Below, piece by piece: positions 56,925 to 64,000 of a stretch of DNA of 64,000 bases. A program made the translations under genes and the position numbers. The stretch covers positions 1 to 64,000 of the forward strand of contig QCFB01000003.1 of the NCBI GenBank assembly GCA_003280345.1, in the 5' to 3' direction. Under the pieces are notes generated by a model. That model was not told where the DNA came from, did no database searches, and saw nothing but the letters and a program-made list of their open reading frames with translations. The stretch is from Prochlorococcus sp. AG-363-A16. GTDB lineage: Bacteria; Cyanobacteriota; Cyanobacteriia; PCC-6307; Cyanobiaceae. Position 1 is the first letter of the stretch; each line of letters starts with the position of its first letter.

Positions 56925-57537
56925 TTGTTTGATTATAGTCGCTAACTTCACTTGAATCTTTCTCCTTTTTAAATATTTGGCTGTAGTCATTTATCTCACT
57001 TAAATCTTGATTCTTATTGTTTTCCCCAATATCATTGGCCTCAGTTGATCGTTTATTTTGATTAATCTCCTCAATTTGAATAGCTTCATTAATTAATTTT
57101 GATTCTATTTTAGCTTCTTCTTTACTAGCTTCCTTATTTAAGGTTGATTCTGGCTTAGCTTCTTCTTTACTAGCTTCCTTATTTAAGGTTGATTCTGGTG
57201 GCTCTTCTTCCTGATTAACTTCTTTCTTATCATTAACCACTAATGAAATTTCCTTGACTGCTGGTACTTCTACAGTCTCTAATTCAACTGAAATATCTTC
57301 TTCCTTTTTATCACTAGCATCAGCATTTGTATCTTGGAGATTTTCCTCGGTTTCCGCCTGAATTAGATCTTTGAGAACAATTAATAGGTCTTTAAAATTA
57401 ACAAATAAGTTTTTTAGATTAGTAAAAATTTCTTTTAAAATCGTTTTAATTTCATCAGACTTTGGACCTGAGTAAAACCAAAGGATTGCTGAGCCTACTA
57501 CCAAAGCAATGAGCAAAAAAAGGAAAACAGCAACCAT
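56875..57537 (-). CDS. Membrane-anchored acidic repeat protein
   Basis: The 220-residue protein has an N-terminal helix (MVAVFLFLLIALVVGSAIL), an amphipathic region (residues 25-62), then a long Glu/Lys/Asp-rich low-complexity tail. The tail has two 15-residue copies ESTLNKEASKEEAK plus a diverged third, and ends DSDSDSDSDLN. It is probably disordered. The function is unknown; a membrane-tethered flexible protein is the most that can be said. Confidence 0.65.
   Translation of the reverse strand: MVAVFLFLLIALVVGSAILWFYSGPKSDEIKTILKEIFTNLKNLFVNFKDLLIVLKDLIQAETEENLQDTNADASDKKEEDISVELETVEVPAVKEISLVVNDKKEVNQEEEPPESTLNKEASKEEAKPESTLNKEASKEEAKIESKLINEAIQIEEINQNKRSTEANDIGENNKNQDLSEINDYSQIFKKEKDSSEVSDYNQTIKTKNDSDSDSDSDLN
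56883..56911. repeat. AATCAG hexamer tandem repeat in two overlapping genes
   Basis: Four full copies of AATCAG and a partial fifth. On + it encodes Asn-Gln, on - Asp-Ser. It lies in the 50-bp overlap of the two convergent genes and could vary by slippage without breaking either frame (6-bp unit). Confidence 0.9.
57110..57199 (-). repeat. 45-bp tandem duplication inside the acidic repeat gene
   Basis: Units 57110-57154 and 57155-57199 are identical except for the last base. Each encodes 15 residues. The near-identity points to a recent duplication. Confidence 0.92.
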
Positions 57538-58007
57538 GGGTTAAATCTGCATCAGCTACCCACAATCCCATCAAATCACATACAAAACAAGAGATCGCAA
57601 TAAACCTCTCGATTGCTCATCCCAATTCATCAAAAGAAAGCTTCAAATTTCTTTTAAGCCCAAATAAAGCAAAAGAACAAAATTAGACGATCAAAATCAC
57701 AAAGCCAAGTTTGACAAAGACCTTTTAAAAAGAGCCTCTCGCAAAGCTTGTCATGGCAAATACTAGATAAACGTTATCAAACTTGCTCAGTCAAAAGCCA
57801 AGTTCCCCACTACCCACAGTGTGCAAAGTTAAACTTTGATTAAGCGAAATCTATATCTAGTGTTACGAACAGCCACTCACTCATTTACCTTCGTTACTCT
57901 CACCCCATGGCCGGGTGATGGGGATCAATCGGTCGTTAACTCACGGAGTACGGCCTTCATCCCTGAATTCGAAGGTTCACTCCTCTCTTTAGTTATTTCT
58001 CAAAACC
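57538..58007. other. Gap with a GC-richer structured segment
   Basis: The left part (57538-57830) shows no gene. The right part (about 57860-57985) is clearly GC-richer than its surroundings and contains hairpins: TCACCC with GGGTGA (57899-57917) and CCTTC with GAAGG (about 57954-57975). A 65-codon + strand frame across it looks non-protein-like. A structured RNA or an acquired remnant is possible. Confidence 0.4.
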
Positions 58008-58181
58008 ATGAACCTAGGGATCCTTTTTCTTGAAACTCTCTCATCCGGAGTAATTACACCAGAAGAGATGGATTGGGTTGCCAATCATCAGCGAGATTTC
58101 TCACGTATTGAAGAGGCAACTGCACTGAAGCTAGGGAGGTTGCTAGATAGAGGCCTTATTCAGCTTGGTTGTCGCATCTAA
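58008..58181 (+). CDS. Small conserved protein, 57 residues
   Basis: MNLGILFLETLSSGVITPEE followed by MDWVANHQRDFSRIEEATAL and KLGRLLDRGLIQLGCRI. It has a clear helical, soluble, protein-like composition with GC-richer codons than nearby genes. I believe related short proteins occur in marine Synechococcus, but this was not searched. It is followed by a large hairpin (58234-58271). Confidence 0.65.
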   Translation: MNLGILFLETLSSGVITPEEMDWVANHQRDFSRIEEATALKLGRLLDRGLIQLGCRI

Positions 58182-58663
58182 TAGCGATTAGGGCCATATA
58201 AATAAGCCCAAATGGCTATGCAATAAATCAACAATAAGGAGAAGCCCAAATAGCTTTGGACTTCTCCTTATGATTAAGCAAGCATCCTCTTCAGCTTTTA
58301 AAGTCCATATAAACAAAGCTGTTCATGAAATTCCTGTTTAAACCGTTTTCTCTCTTATCCCTTGTTAACCCTTAACAAGAACAATTACATAAGAACTAAA
58401 CAGACTTCAGGAACTTCGCTAGTAAACTGTGTTTTCTCTATAGCCATTAGGTCTCATTAGAGCTATTGATGGGACTGAAAAGAGATAAAATCGCTCTCTG
58501 CTTCTCATCTCTGAAGCGAAAGGAACGAATGATCTAACCAAACGCAATTAATGAAAAAGAAAGTTTTTGATCGAAATCAGTTTATATCTATTAATTCCTG
58601 AAGCAAAGAGTTCAAAATTGCCAAGTCAAAGACTTAGAATTGTTCTCTGGTTAGAAAAAGACT
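58182..58663. other. Long leader region before acsF
   Basis: No gene is seen in 482 bp. It contains the 58234-58271 hairpin, an 8-bp hairpin CTTGTTAA/TTAACAAG (58361-58379, 3-nt loop) and AT-rich stretches suitable for the acsF promoter. Confidence 0.45.
58234..58271. terminator. Large imperfect hairpin after the 58008 gene
   Basis: An 11-bp outer stem (58234-58244 with 58261-58271) and a 5-bp inner stem with a 4-nt loop, separated by one mismatch. No T-tract follows. A 14-bp near-direct repeat (58205-58218 and 58243-58256) partly overlaps it. Confidence 0.5.
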
Positions 58664-59707
58664 ATGACAGCTACTGCTACTACACCCAAAATGAGAGGAG
58701 CTGGAAGAAATGAGCTTCCTCCTCACCTCGACGAAAACCTTCTAACCCCACGTTTTTATACAACTGAATTCGACAAAGCAGCCAAAACAGATCTTGAGAT
58801 AGCTCGAAAAGATTTTGAGGCCATGTTCAAGGAGATGGAAAACGACTACAACCTCAAGCACTTCGACCGCAAAGCTTCTCTTGATCGACTGAATGAGCTT
58901 TCTCCTAAAGACAAATCAGTTTACGAGAGTTACCTAGTTCGCTCAGTCGTATCCGAATTTTCTGGATTTTTACTATTTAAGGAAATATCTAATCGGTTTA
59001 AGAAAGCAGGCAGACAAGAACTAGGCCAGTTTTTTCAATTTTTGGCTAGAGATGAAGCCAGGCATGCTGGTTTCCTAGGCAGAGCGTTAAAAGCCGAAGG
59101 TATAAATGTTGACCTCCCAAACTTAGGCAACAAGCGAGCAGCGACATTTTTTCCTCTTAGTTGGGTTCTCTATTCGTTATACCTTTCTGAAAAAATTGGA
59201 TATTGGCGTTACATATTGATTAATCGGCACCTAAAAGCGAATCCAGATAAGGCTTGTGCACCCTTGTTTGACTTCTTTGAACCTTGGTGTCAAGACGAAA
59301 ACCGCCATGGAGACTGCATCAACTTAATGATGCGCTGCTGGCCAGGAATGACTAAAGGTTTCAGGGGAAAAATGCTTAGTCGTTTTTTCCTTTGGACCGT
59401 TTTCCTTACCCACACACTAACTGTTTGCGAGAGAGGAGATTTTTATGAAATGTTAGGCATAGACCCTGTGCTTTTTGATGAAGAGGTAATCATCCAAACA
59501 AATAACACTTCTCGAAACGCATTCCCTTGGGTTTATAAGTTTAATGATGGCAAGTTCCTCGAAATGCGAATTCAAATCTTAACTGCATTCCGCAAATGGA
59601 GAGATAGCTCTGGCTTTTCTAAACCATTAGCTCTAGGCAAATTCATCTCACTAATGCTTAAGCAATTTGCATTACCAATGGAAAAGACCAATGCTGTGCG
59701 TTATTGA
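58664..59707 (+). CDS. acsF: Mg-protoporphyrin IX monomethyl ester oxidative cyclase
   Basis: The aerobic diiron enzyme that forms the isocyclic E ring of chlorophyll. The 347-residue protein shows the diiron ligands in RDEARHAGFLGRAL and DENRHGD, with an upstream Glu helix (VRSVVSEFSGFLLFKEI). The length matches the family. The product requires O2 and reducing equivalents. The convergent ferredoxin and ycf54 homologue downstream suggest a local module for this step. Confidence 0.95.
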   Translation: MTATATTPKMRGAGRNELPPHLDENLLTPRFYTTEFDKAAKTDLEIARKDFEAMFKEMENDYNLKHFDRKASLDRLNELSPKDKSVYESYLVRSVVSEFSGFLLFKEISNRFKKAGRQELGQFFQFLARDEARHAGFLGRALKAEGINVDLPNLGNKRAATFFPLSWVLYSLYLSEKIGYWRYILINRHLKANPDKACAPLFDFFEPWCQDENRHGDCINLMMRCWPGMTKGFRGKMLSRFFLWTVFLTHTLTVCERGDFYEMLGIDPVLFDEEVIIQTNNTSRNAFPWVYKFNDGKFLEMRIQILTAFRKWRDSSGFSKPLALGKFISLMLKQFALPMEKTNAVRY

Positions 59708-59835
59708 TAAATAAATTTTCTTCTTTAGGTATAGTAAAAGTCGATTGATAACTAAATAAACCCGAAATTAAGTCTATATGAATTAATATTTTTGAAGCAA
59801 TTACTATATTTACTTGTTTAATTATATTTTCAAGT

Positions 59836-60210
59836 TTATATATCAAACGGACTACCTGCTTGAGCTTTTGCTTTTTCTAAGTATTTACCAAACTGCATTT
59901 CATAAACCTCGTCTTCATCCTGAGTCTCAAGCTCTAATGGGCCGATAGCCTTAGCAACACAAAGAAGACCATAACCCAATGCCTGCATCTCTTTTGAAAG
60001 ACCTATGCCATCATTTTGATCCATTTCACCAGACAAAACCTTGACCGCACAAGTTGTACAACAGCCATTTCTACATGAAAAAGGCAGTTCCTCTCCATGC
60101 GACTCGAAGCAACGAAGGATGTATTCACCCTCTGGTACTTCAAAAGTTATTGTTCGGCCTACTTGCCGGTGATGGATAGTTACCTTATGAAGAGGTTTCA
60201 TCTGATTCAC
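59836..60210 (-). CDS. [2Fe-2S] ferredoxin with C-terminal extension (FdC-like)
   Basis: The 124-residue plant-type ferredoxin has the cluster ligands C46-x4-C51-x2-C54 and C84 (in SCRNGCCTTCAVKV and LLCVAKA), with an extra Cys at 50. A C-terminal extension of about 20 residues (FGKYLEKAKAQAGSPFDI) follows, as in the FdC2 type. Plant FdC2 mutants are affected in chlorophyll synthesis at the cyclase step, and here the gene is next to acsF. An ATG at codon 4 is an alternative start. Confidence 0.87.
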   Translation of the reverse strand: MNQMKPLHKVTIHHRQVGRTITFEVPEGEYILRCFESHGEELPFSCRNGCCTTCAVKVLSGEMDQNDGIGLSKEMQALGYGLLCVAKAIGPLELETQDEDEVYEMQFGKYLEKAKAQAGSPFDI

Positions 60211-60292
60211 ATTGGAAAAAGTTGATTTTGTTTTTAGGTGTTTTCTTCTATTGAAATAGCTCTTTTAAAAAAGCCTAAGCGACCTTAAGCTC

Positions 60293-60625
60293 CTAATTAC
60301 TTCCTACAACGCCTATATCCCTGTTAATTGGTCCAGGTGGAAGGGCCTTTGCATGTTCATGTAATTGATTTACATCAAGTTGCGCAGTGCAGCTCTCACC
60401 TCCAAAACGAAGCTTGAGCCAATTGATGGATGTAGATTCTGCTGCAACTACCGCTTCAACATCTTGTCCAGGAAGTTCGAATTTCTCTACTAATTCTGGG
60501 GATAAGTACCAAAACGGAACATCGTCCCCTTTACGCTTTCTGCGTTCTAAAACTGTTTCACGTAACTGCCCATTCCCGCTGAGCTGGCCAACAGGGGCTA
60601 AAAGTGCATAAAGAGTCTCTGACAT
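60293..60625 (-). CDS. ycf54: Ycf54 homologue (DUF2488), cyclase assembly factor
   Basis: The 110-residue protein shows the Ycf54 pattern: LYALLAP at the N terminus, TVLERRKRKGDDVPFWYLSP in the middle and SINWLKLRFG near residues 66-75, corresponding by memory to ITWLKLR in the Synechocystis protein. Ycf54 is required for normal activity and accumulation of the cyclase. It is in the same orientation as the ferredoxin (82-bp gap), with acsF on the other side. Confidence 0.8.
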   Translation of the reverse strand: MSETLYALLAPVGQLSGNGQLRETVLERRKRKGDDVPFWYLSPELVEKFELPGQDVEAVVAAESTSINWLKLRFGGESCTAQLDVNQLHEHAKALPPGPINRDIGVVGSN

Positions 60626-60801
60626 AGAGAAGAGGTCTGATTTAAATCCTCAAATACAAATTATAGTCAATTTAATGCTATATCAATCAAATTACTAGAA
60701 AGATAATTCCTACGTTGAAGCTATCGAAGGAGCCTAAAAAGTTTTTATTAATTCGAACTTGACTCAAAAGGGAAAAAAAATAGTAATGATGTTAAACAAA
60801 A

Positions 60802-60829
60802 AAAGGCGATGATTTAAATCACCGCCTTT
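60802..60829 (-). terminator. Terminator of the barrel-protein gene
   Basis: AAAGGCG (60802-60808) pairs with CGCCTTT (60823-60829); the internal palindrome GATTTAAATC extends the stem. Read on the minus strand it ends in a run of seven T, placed 21 bp after the stop of the outer-membrane protein gene. Confidence 0.8.
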
Positions 60830-60849
60830 CTTTTTGTTTATTGAGTGAA

Positions 60850-61521
60850 TCAGAAAAGGAGTCTTATTCCAAGTTGACCTTTAACTGCGCTCATTCCATC
60901 AAAATCCTTATGACCTAAATAAGTATCAGAGACAATACTGTGGTAACTGACTTCACCAAAAAGATCAGTGTTATGCCACATAGGATATGAAAGACCTGTT
61001 TTGACTATCCAAGTTTGGGTGCTGTCTTCCTGTGGTCCAGTTTTTGGCTGAGATGTACCTGCATGATGAACTGCGTCAGTACTCAAAGTGGAATACCCCC
61101 ATCCGGCGCCAACGTAAGGGACAATCTGACCTCCTAGAAGTTCAGGCATGTCGTAATAAGCATTGATCATGTATGAACTTGCGTTCACATTGTTAATGTC
61201 AAAATATGGATGGCTTGTATCTTCAAGCCAGAAAGAAGTTTGGCTATAAGAAATTTCAGTCCTTAGGTTCTCATTTACACGATAACCAAGTCCAATTTCA
61301 CCATTTATGACGTTGTCTGTATCCAAACTTTTGTCTAGTGTTCCCGTTTCTTTGAAATTTATTTCATCCATAGCTAAAGCTGAACCAGCGCCAATAGATG
61401 CATAGAAACCAGAGGAATCTTCACCTGCTTTAACTGGTGAAATATCAGCAAGGCCAGGAGTGGCAATTGCAGAAAAAGCAAGTCCTGCTGCAAGCAAGGT
61501 TGACTTGAGATTAACGCCCAT
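60850..61521 (-). CDS. Outer-membrane beta-barrel protein (OmpW/surface antigen-like)
   Basis: From ATG 61521 the 223-residue protein has a Sec signal peptide (STLLAAGLAFSAIATPGLA) and an eight-stranded barrel pattern: FYASIGAGSALA, GEIGLGYRVNENLRTEISY, SYMINAYYDMP, IVPYVGAGWGYSTL, TWIVKTGLSYPMW, FGEVSYHSIV and the C-terminal VKGQLGIRLLF with terminal Phe. The frame is open to 61584, but the inner start gives a normal signal peptide. Confidence 0.85.
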   Translation of the reverse strand: MGVNLKSTLLAAGLAFSAIATPGLADISPVKAGEDSSGFYASIGAGSALAMDEINFKETGTLDKSLDTDNVINGEIGLGYRVNENLRTEISYSQTSFWLEDTSHPYFDINNVNASSYMINAYYDMPELLGGQIVPYVGAGWGYSTLSTDAVHHAGTSQPKTGPQEDSTQTWIVKTGLSYPMWHNTDLFGEVSYHSIVSDTYLGHKDFDGMSAVKGQLGIRLLF

Positions 61522-62109
61522 TTTATGCAGAAAATGCAAATTTTTACTGAGTTTAAATGATATAGTCTTTCTAGCTGATATCAATTCGAAATTAACCGCT
61601 TCCTAGATTGGCATACGATCACGCAGTGAATGTGCGTGGGTCAGGCGGTTTTTTCTATTTCTTAAATTAGAAGAAAAATATAAAGTATTAAAAAAGCATT
61701 AAAGTTATTTCAAGCTAAAAGAAAAAGTGTATTTTGAGCAGCGATTAGGCCAATCAAGACGCTATCCATCTATTAGGCAAAGGCAAAGAATCTGAATTAT
61801 TAGTTTTTTTCTTCAAAGCAACGCTCAAAGGAACTAGTAAAAATTTAAAAGCCCAGCTTTCTCAACAGTAGGTTTTTTAATAGGTTATAGCAAAATATTG
61901 GCTAAGTTTAACTGATCTTGCTCCCACACTGTTTTACCAAAGTAATACTTACTTAAAATTCTCAAACAAGCTTGAGTAGGTGAGGTAGTTCAATTTGTAG
62001 CTAATGGAGCTCGAAAACATTAAAGAATTTCTTTTTCGCACATAAGGTATTGATTTAATAAGTTTAAGTGTGATCCTTTGGGATGTATGCCTAATCAAAA
62101 AACAAATTT
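61522..62109. other. 588-bp intergenic region with a candidate small RNA
   Basis: No gene above 20 residues is convincing. The left part carries a candidate + strand small RNA (about 61573-61655). The rest is AT-rich and contains short inverted repeats such as CTCAA/TTGAG (61961-61976). Confidence 0.4.
61573..61655 (+). ncRNA. Candidate small RNA with nested terminator hairpin
   Basis: A TATAGT box at 61561-61566 would place a 5' end near 61573. AACCGC (61594-61599) pairs with GCGGTT (61645-61650); inside, CACGCA (61620-61625) pairs with TGCGTG (61633-61638), and the outer stem ends in T6 (61649-61654). There is no + strand gene upstream that would need this terminator. Confidence 0.45.
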
Positions 62110-62370
62110 ATGGCTGCCTTCCCAAAAAACCTATTCAATCCAAATGGTTTCTTATCAAGCTATCTTTTAGATCTAATCAATAATGAAGGCCAAGCAAAAA
62201 ATGAGGAAACGGCCTTAAGCCTCTCTACAAATGCCTCACAAGATATTTTGGAGTCGGAAGGAATTGATAATGTCACAAGCGTTTCTGAAGCCAATGAAGA
62301 AACAACAGATGATCTAGAAAAATGCACTGTTCTAGAAATCAATCCTGATATTGAGCAAAATGCTGCCTAA
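62110..62370 (+). CDS. Acidic small protein, unknown
   Basis: The 86-residue protein starts MAAFPKNLFNPNGFLSSYLL and continues with an acidic, probably disordered part (EESEGIDN-type and EETTDDLEK segments). No signal peptide or membrane segment. It is convergent with pcb. Confidence 0.6.
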   Translation: MAAFPKNLFNPNGFLSSYLLDLINNEGQAKNEETALSLSTNASQDILESEGIDNVTSVSEANEETTDDLEKCTVLEINPDIEQNAA

Positions 62371-62447
62371 GAGCAGATCTAGATCATGTTGAGGCCTCTC
62401 TAAGGTGTCTCTTTTAAAAAGCTCCCTAAATCTTTTCACTCAAAAAA

Positions 62448-62472
62448 AAGCCTTGTCTTAATGACAAGGCTT
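62448..62472 (-). terminator. Terminator of pcb
   Basis: A perfect 10-bp stem (AAGCCTTGTC with GACAAGGCTT, loop 62458-62462) followed by T8 on the minus strand. It resembles the second terminator at 63859-63885. Confidence 0.88.
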
Positions 62473-62537
62473 AAATAATTTAATCGACTTTGAAAGTAGG
62501 GCTAAATCAAATAAATGTTTAGACCTCTTTCTAATCC

Positions 62538-63587
62538 TTAGGAAGGATTCAAGTTTGCAAGGGTTTGGGGTATACGTCTGAAATCAAAGCCCGCTGCACG
62601 AAGTGCATGCCATAAATGACCTTGAATGCAGAAGAAGCCAAAGTAATACTGAACATTGACTAGAGCTGCACGAGTTGTGTGGCCCAAAAAGTACTTGCAA
62701 TCTGATATATCGCCAGTATCAACCCAATAAGGAGAAATACCAAACTTCAATGATAGGGGTTCTCCATACCACTCGATTGGATAAACCGTAGTGTTTTGAG
62801 AAGCCCAGAAAGCTACAAGAATTCCCATCCAACCTAAGCCAGCAAGAGACCAAGAAAGAACAGCCTCTGCAGAAAGAAGGCCTGAGCCTTTGAATTTGGT
62901 GTACTCACCAATTTGCCTAGTTGCAATATGGAAAGCTCCACCACTGATCTGTAGGAAAGCCAAGAATGCATGACCACTCATGACATCCTCAAGATTGTCA
63001 ATGGTTAGAAAATCAAATTGATGGCCTAAAAGCATCCCAAAATCGCCATATCCAGGGAAAACTGTTCTTACAGCTCCTATAGCTGGGTCGTAGATTCCAT
63101 GGACTCTGGCCCATTCAACGAACCAGATATTCGCGACACCAAGGAAGATCAAATGATGGCCAAGGATAAAAGTCAGATTGTCTGGGTTATCCCATTCCAA
63201 TTTGAACTTTTTAGTTTGAGGGATAGGGCCACCTTCAAGATCTCCATCAAAAAGAAGAGAGTGCAATAAGCCAGCTCCCCCATAGACCATTGAAAAGATC
63301 AAGTGGAAAATGGCAATTGTTGAAACTCCAACACCTGTCCACACACCAGCTTCATCAAATCCAATTCCTAAAGAAGCCAAATGGGATAGGTATATCGAGC
63401 TCTGATGCCCCATTGACACCGAGGGGTCAAAGCGTGCTAGCTCCCAAAGGCAGCTTGCACCAGTTGCGAAGCAAATCAATCCTGTATGCGCAACATGCGA
63501 GCCAATGAAACGGCCCGCTCTATTGGTCACCACAGAATTACCAACCCACCACCCATAGGTGACGTCTGGGTTTCCGTAGGTCTGCAT
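62538..63587 (-). CDS. pcb: Pcb chlorophyll a/b-binding antenna protein
   Basis: A six-helix light-harvesting protein of the CP43/IsiA group that binds divinyl chlorophylls a and b around the photosystems. The 349-residue protein starts MQTYGNPDVTYGWWVGNSVV and has His-rich helices (GSHVAHTGLICF, LGHHLIFLG, SGHAFLAFLQISGGAFH) and the C-terminal FFCIQGHLWHALRAAGFDF. The large luminal loop of CP43 is absent, as expected for Pcb. The ATG 63587 is preferred over an upstream start (63632). Which Pcb (A-H) it is cannot be decided. Confidence 0.96.
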   Translation of the reverse strand: MQTYGNPDVTYGWWVGNSVVTNRAGRFIGSHVAHTGLICFATGASCLWELARFDPSVSMGHQSSIYLSHLASLGIGFDEAGVWTGVGVSTIAIFHLIFSMVYGGAGLLHSLLFDGDLEGGPIPQTKKFKLEWDNPDNLTFILGHHLIFLGVANIWFVEWARVHGIYDPAIGAVRTVFPGYGDFGMLLGHQFDFLTIDNLEDVMSGHAFLAFLQISGGAFHIATRQIGEYTKFKGSGLLSAEAVLSWSLAGLGWMGILVAFWASQNTTVYPIEWYGEPLSLKFGISPYWVDTGDISDCKYFLGHTTRAALVNVQYYFGFFCIQGHLWHALRAAGFDFRRIPQTLANLNPS

Positions 63588-63936
63588 AATTAAGAGTTCA
63601 AGACGGTAATACGCTTCGAAGACTACACTCAACTGGAGCTGGAACGGTTAAGCAGTTCAGCATCCGTAAAAGTCTGCGGTATTTGAGAATTGCCAAAGTT
63701 CATATTTTTCCAAAAGAAAAAGGTCTTTAGAAATTTTTTTTGCCTTTTTTTCGATAAATAAAAGTCAAGAAGGATCCATCATTGCCATAGGTCCAAAGAA
63801 GAGGTTGCTACTGAAGTTTGGAAATAATTTTCAAGATGATTCAAAAATAAAAGAAAAAAAAGCCTCGTCACAATGACGAGGCTTTCAAACTGACTAAAAG
63901 GATCTCTTCAAAATAGTTGAATGAGCTTACCTTAAT
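63588..63936. other. pcb upstream region
   Basis: No gene is seen. It contains the pcb promoter area and, at its right end, the terminator of the gene that enters from the right edge. Confidence 0.5.
63859..63885 (-). terminator. Terminator of the right-edge gene
   Basis: A perfect 11-bp stem (63859-63869 with 63875-63885, loop ACAAT) with a T-run on the minus strand. It is closely similar to the pcb terminator, with the same GTC/GAC core and AAT-containing loop. Confidence 0.87.
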
Positions 63937-64000
63937 TCAGTTCTTACCAGCATTTACGGCTGTATTGTCGAGATTCCCTACAGCATTAAGAATGCTCTTG
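63937..64000 (-). CDS. Partial CDS entering from the right edge
   Basis: The minus-strand frame ends KSILNAVGNLDNTAVNAGKN before TGA at 63937-63939. The terminator 52 bp downstream supports a real gene end. The product is not identifiable from 20 residues; it is not obviously a Pcb C terminus. Confidence 0.5.
   Translation of the reverse strand, partial: KSILNAVGNLDNTAVNAGKN

Noticed and set aside
57836-58033. 65-codon + strand frame over the GC-richer island
   Set aside because: The start is TTG, the composition is not protein-like and it overlaps the better frame at 58008 in another phase.
61921-61935. CTCCCACACT segment resembling part of Yfr1
   Set aside because: It lacks the full ACTCCTCACAC motif and both hairpins.

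Overview
The window is a chromosomal segment of a marine picocyanobacterium, most likely a low-light-type Prochlorococcus. The evidence is a Pcb chlorophyll a/b-binding antenna gene (62538-63587), a PetH without a phycobilisome-linker domain, chlorophyll and carotenoid genes, PetG, a Yfr1 small RNA between guaB and trxA, AT-rich DNA, very short intergenic gaps and many TTG/GTG starts. No insertion sequence, integrase, CRISPR array or rRNA operon was seen. One tRNA, tRNA-Glu(UUC), is present.

Layout. From 0.3 to 50 kb is dense core genome. It holds rluB and a RodZ-like gene, malQ, an LCP-like gene, prs, pepN, sasA (clock output kinase), tRNA-Glu, petH, and a zwf-opcA-cobB cluster. Next come a minus-strand operon folD-crtE-PAP2-recD-like, a PgpH-type HD hydrolase, leuA, a GH57 branching enzyme, crtL-gyrA, a CAAD protein, guaB, Yfr1 and trxA. 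The core stretch ends with hisH, rsmD, petG, cytochrome c, an SPOUT methyltransferase, a beta-lactamase fold protein, chlI, ruvC, fthC, sufE, hom, an orphan peptide-type ABC pair, an MFS transporter and a PfkB kinase.

From about 50.3 to 58.2 kb the character changes to long AT-rich gaps and small, mostly membrane or secreted proteins of unknown function. This looks like a variable accessory tract. It contains several coding frames below 60 residues that are easy to miss: a possible three-gene minus-strand micro-operon at 54682-55137, a secreted 57-residue protein at 55449-55622 and a 57-residue protein at 58008-58181. It also has a pair of convergent genes that share a coding hexamer repeat.

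From 58.6 to 64 kb is a photosynthesis block: acsF (chlorophyll E-ring cyclase) convergent with a 2Fe-2S ferredoxin and a Ycf54 homologue, then an outer-membrane barrel protein and pcb. The acsF, ferredoxin and ycf54 genes together read as the aerobic cyclase, a possible electron donor and its assembly factor.

Best leads: the cyclase module; petG hidden inside the rsmD 3' end; Yfr1; two candidate unannotated small RNAs with terminators (about 61573-61655, and one ending at 54075); three consecutive perfect hairpins at 9086-9206; and the micro-operon. All assignments come from reading the sequence and recalled family knowledge; no database search was run.
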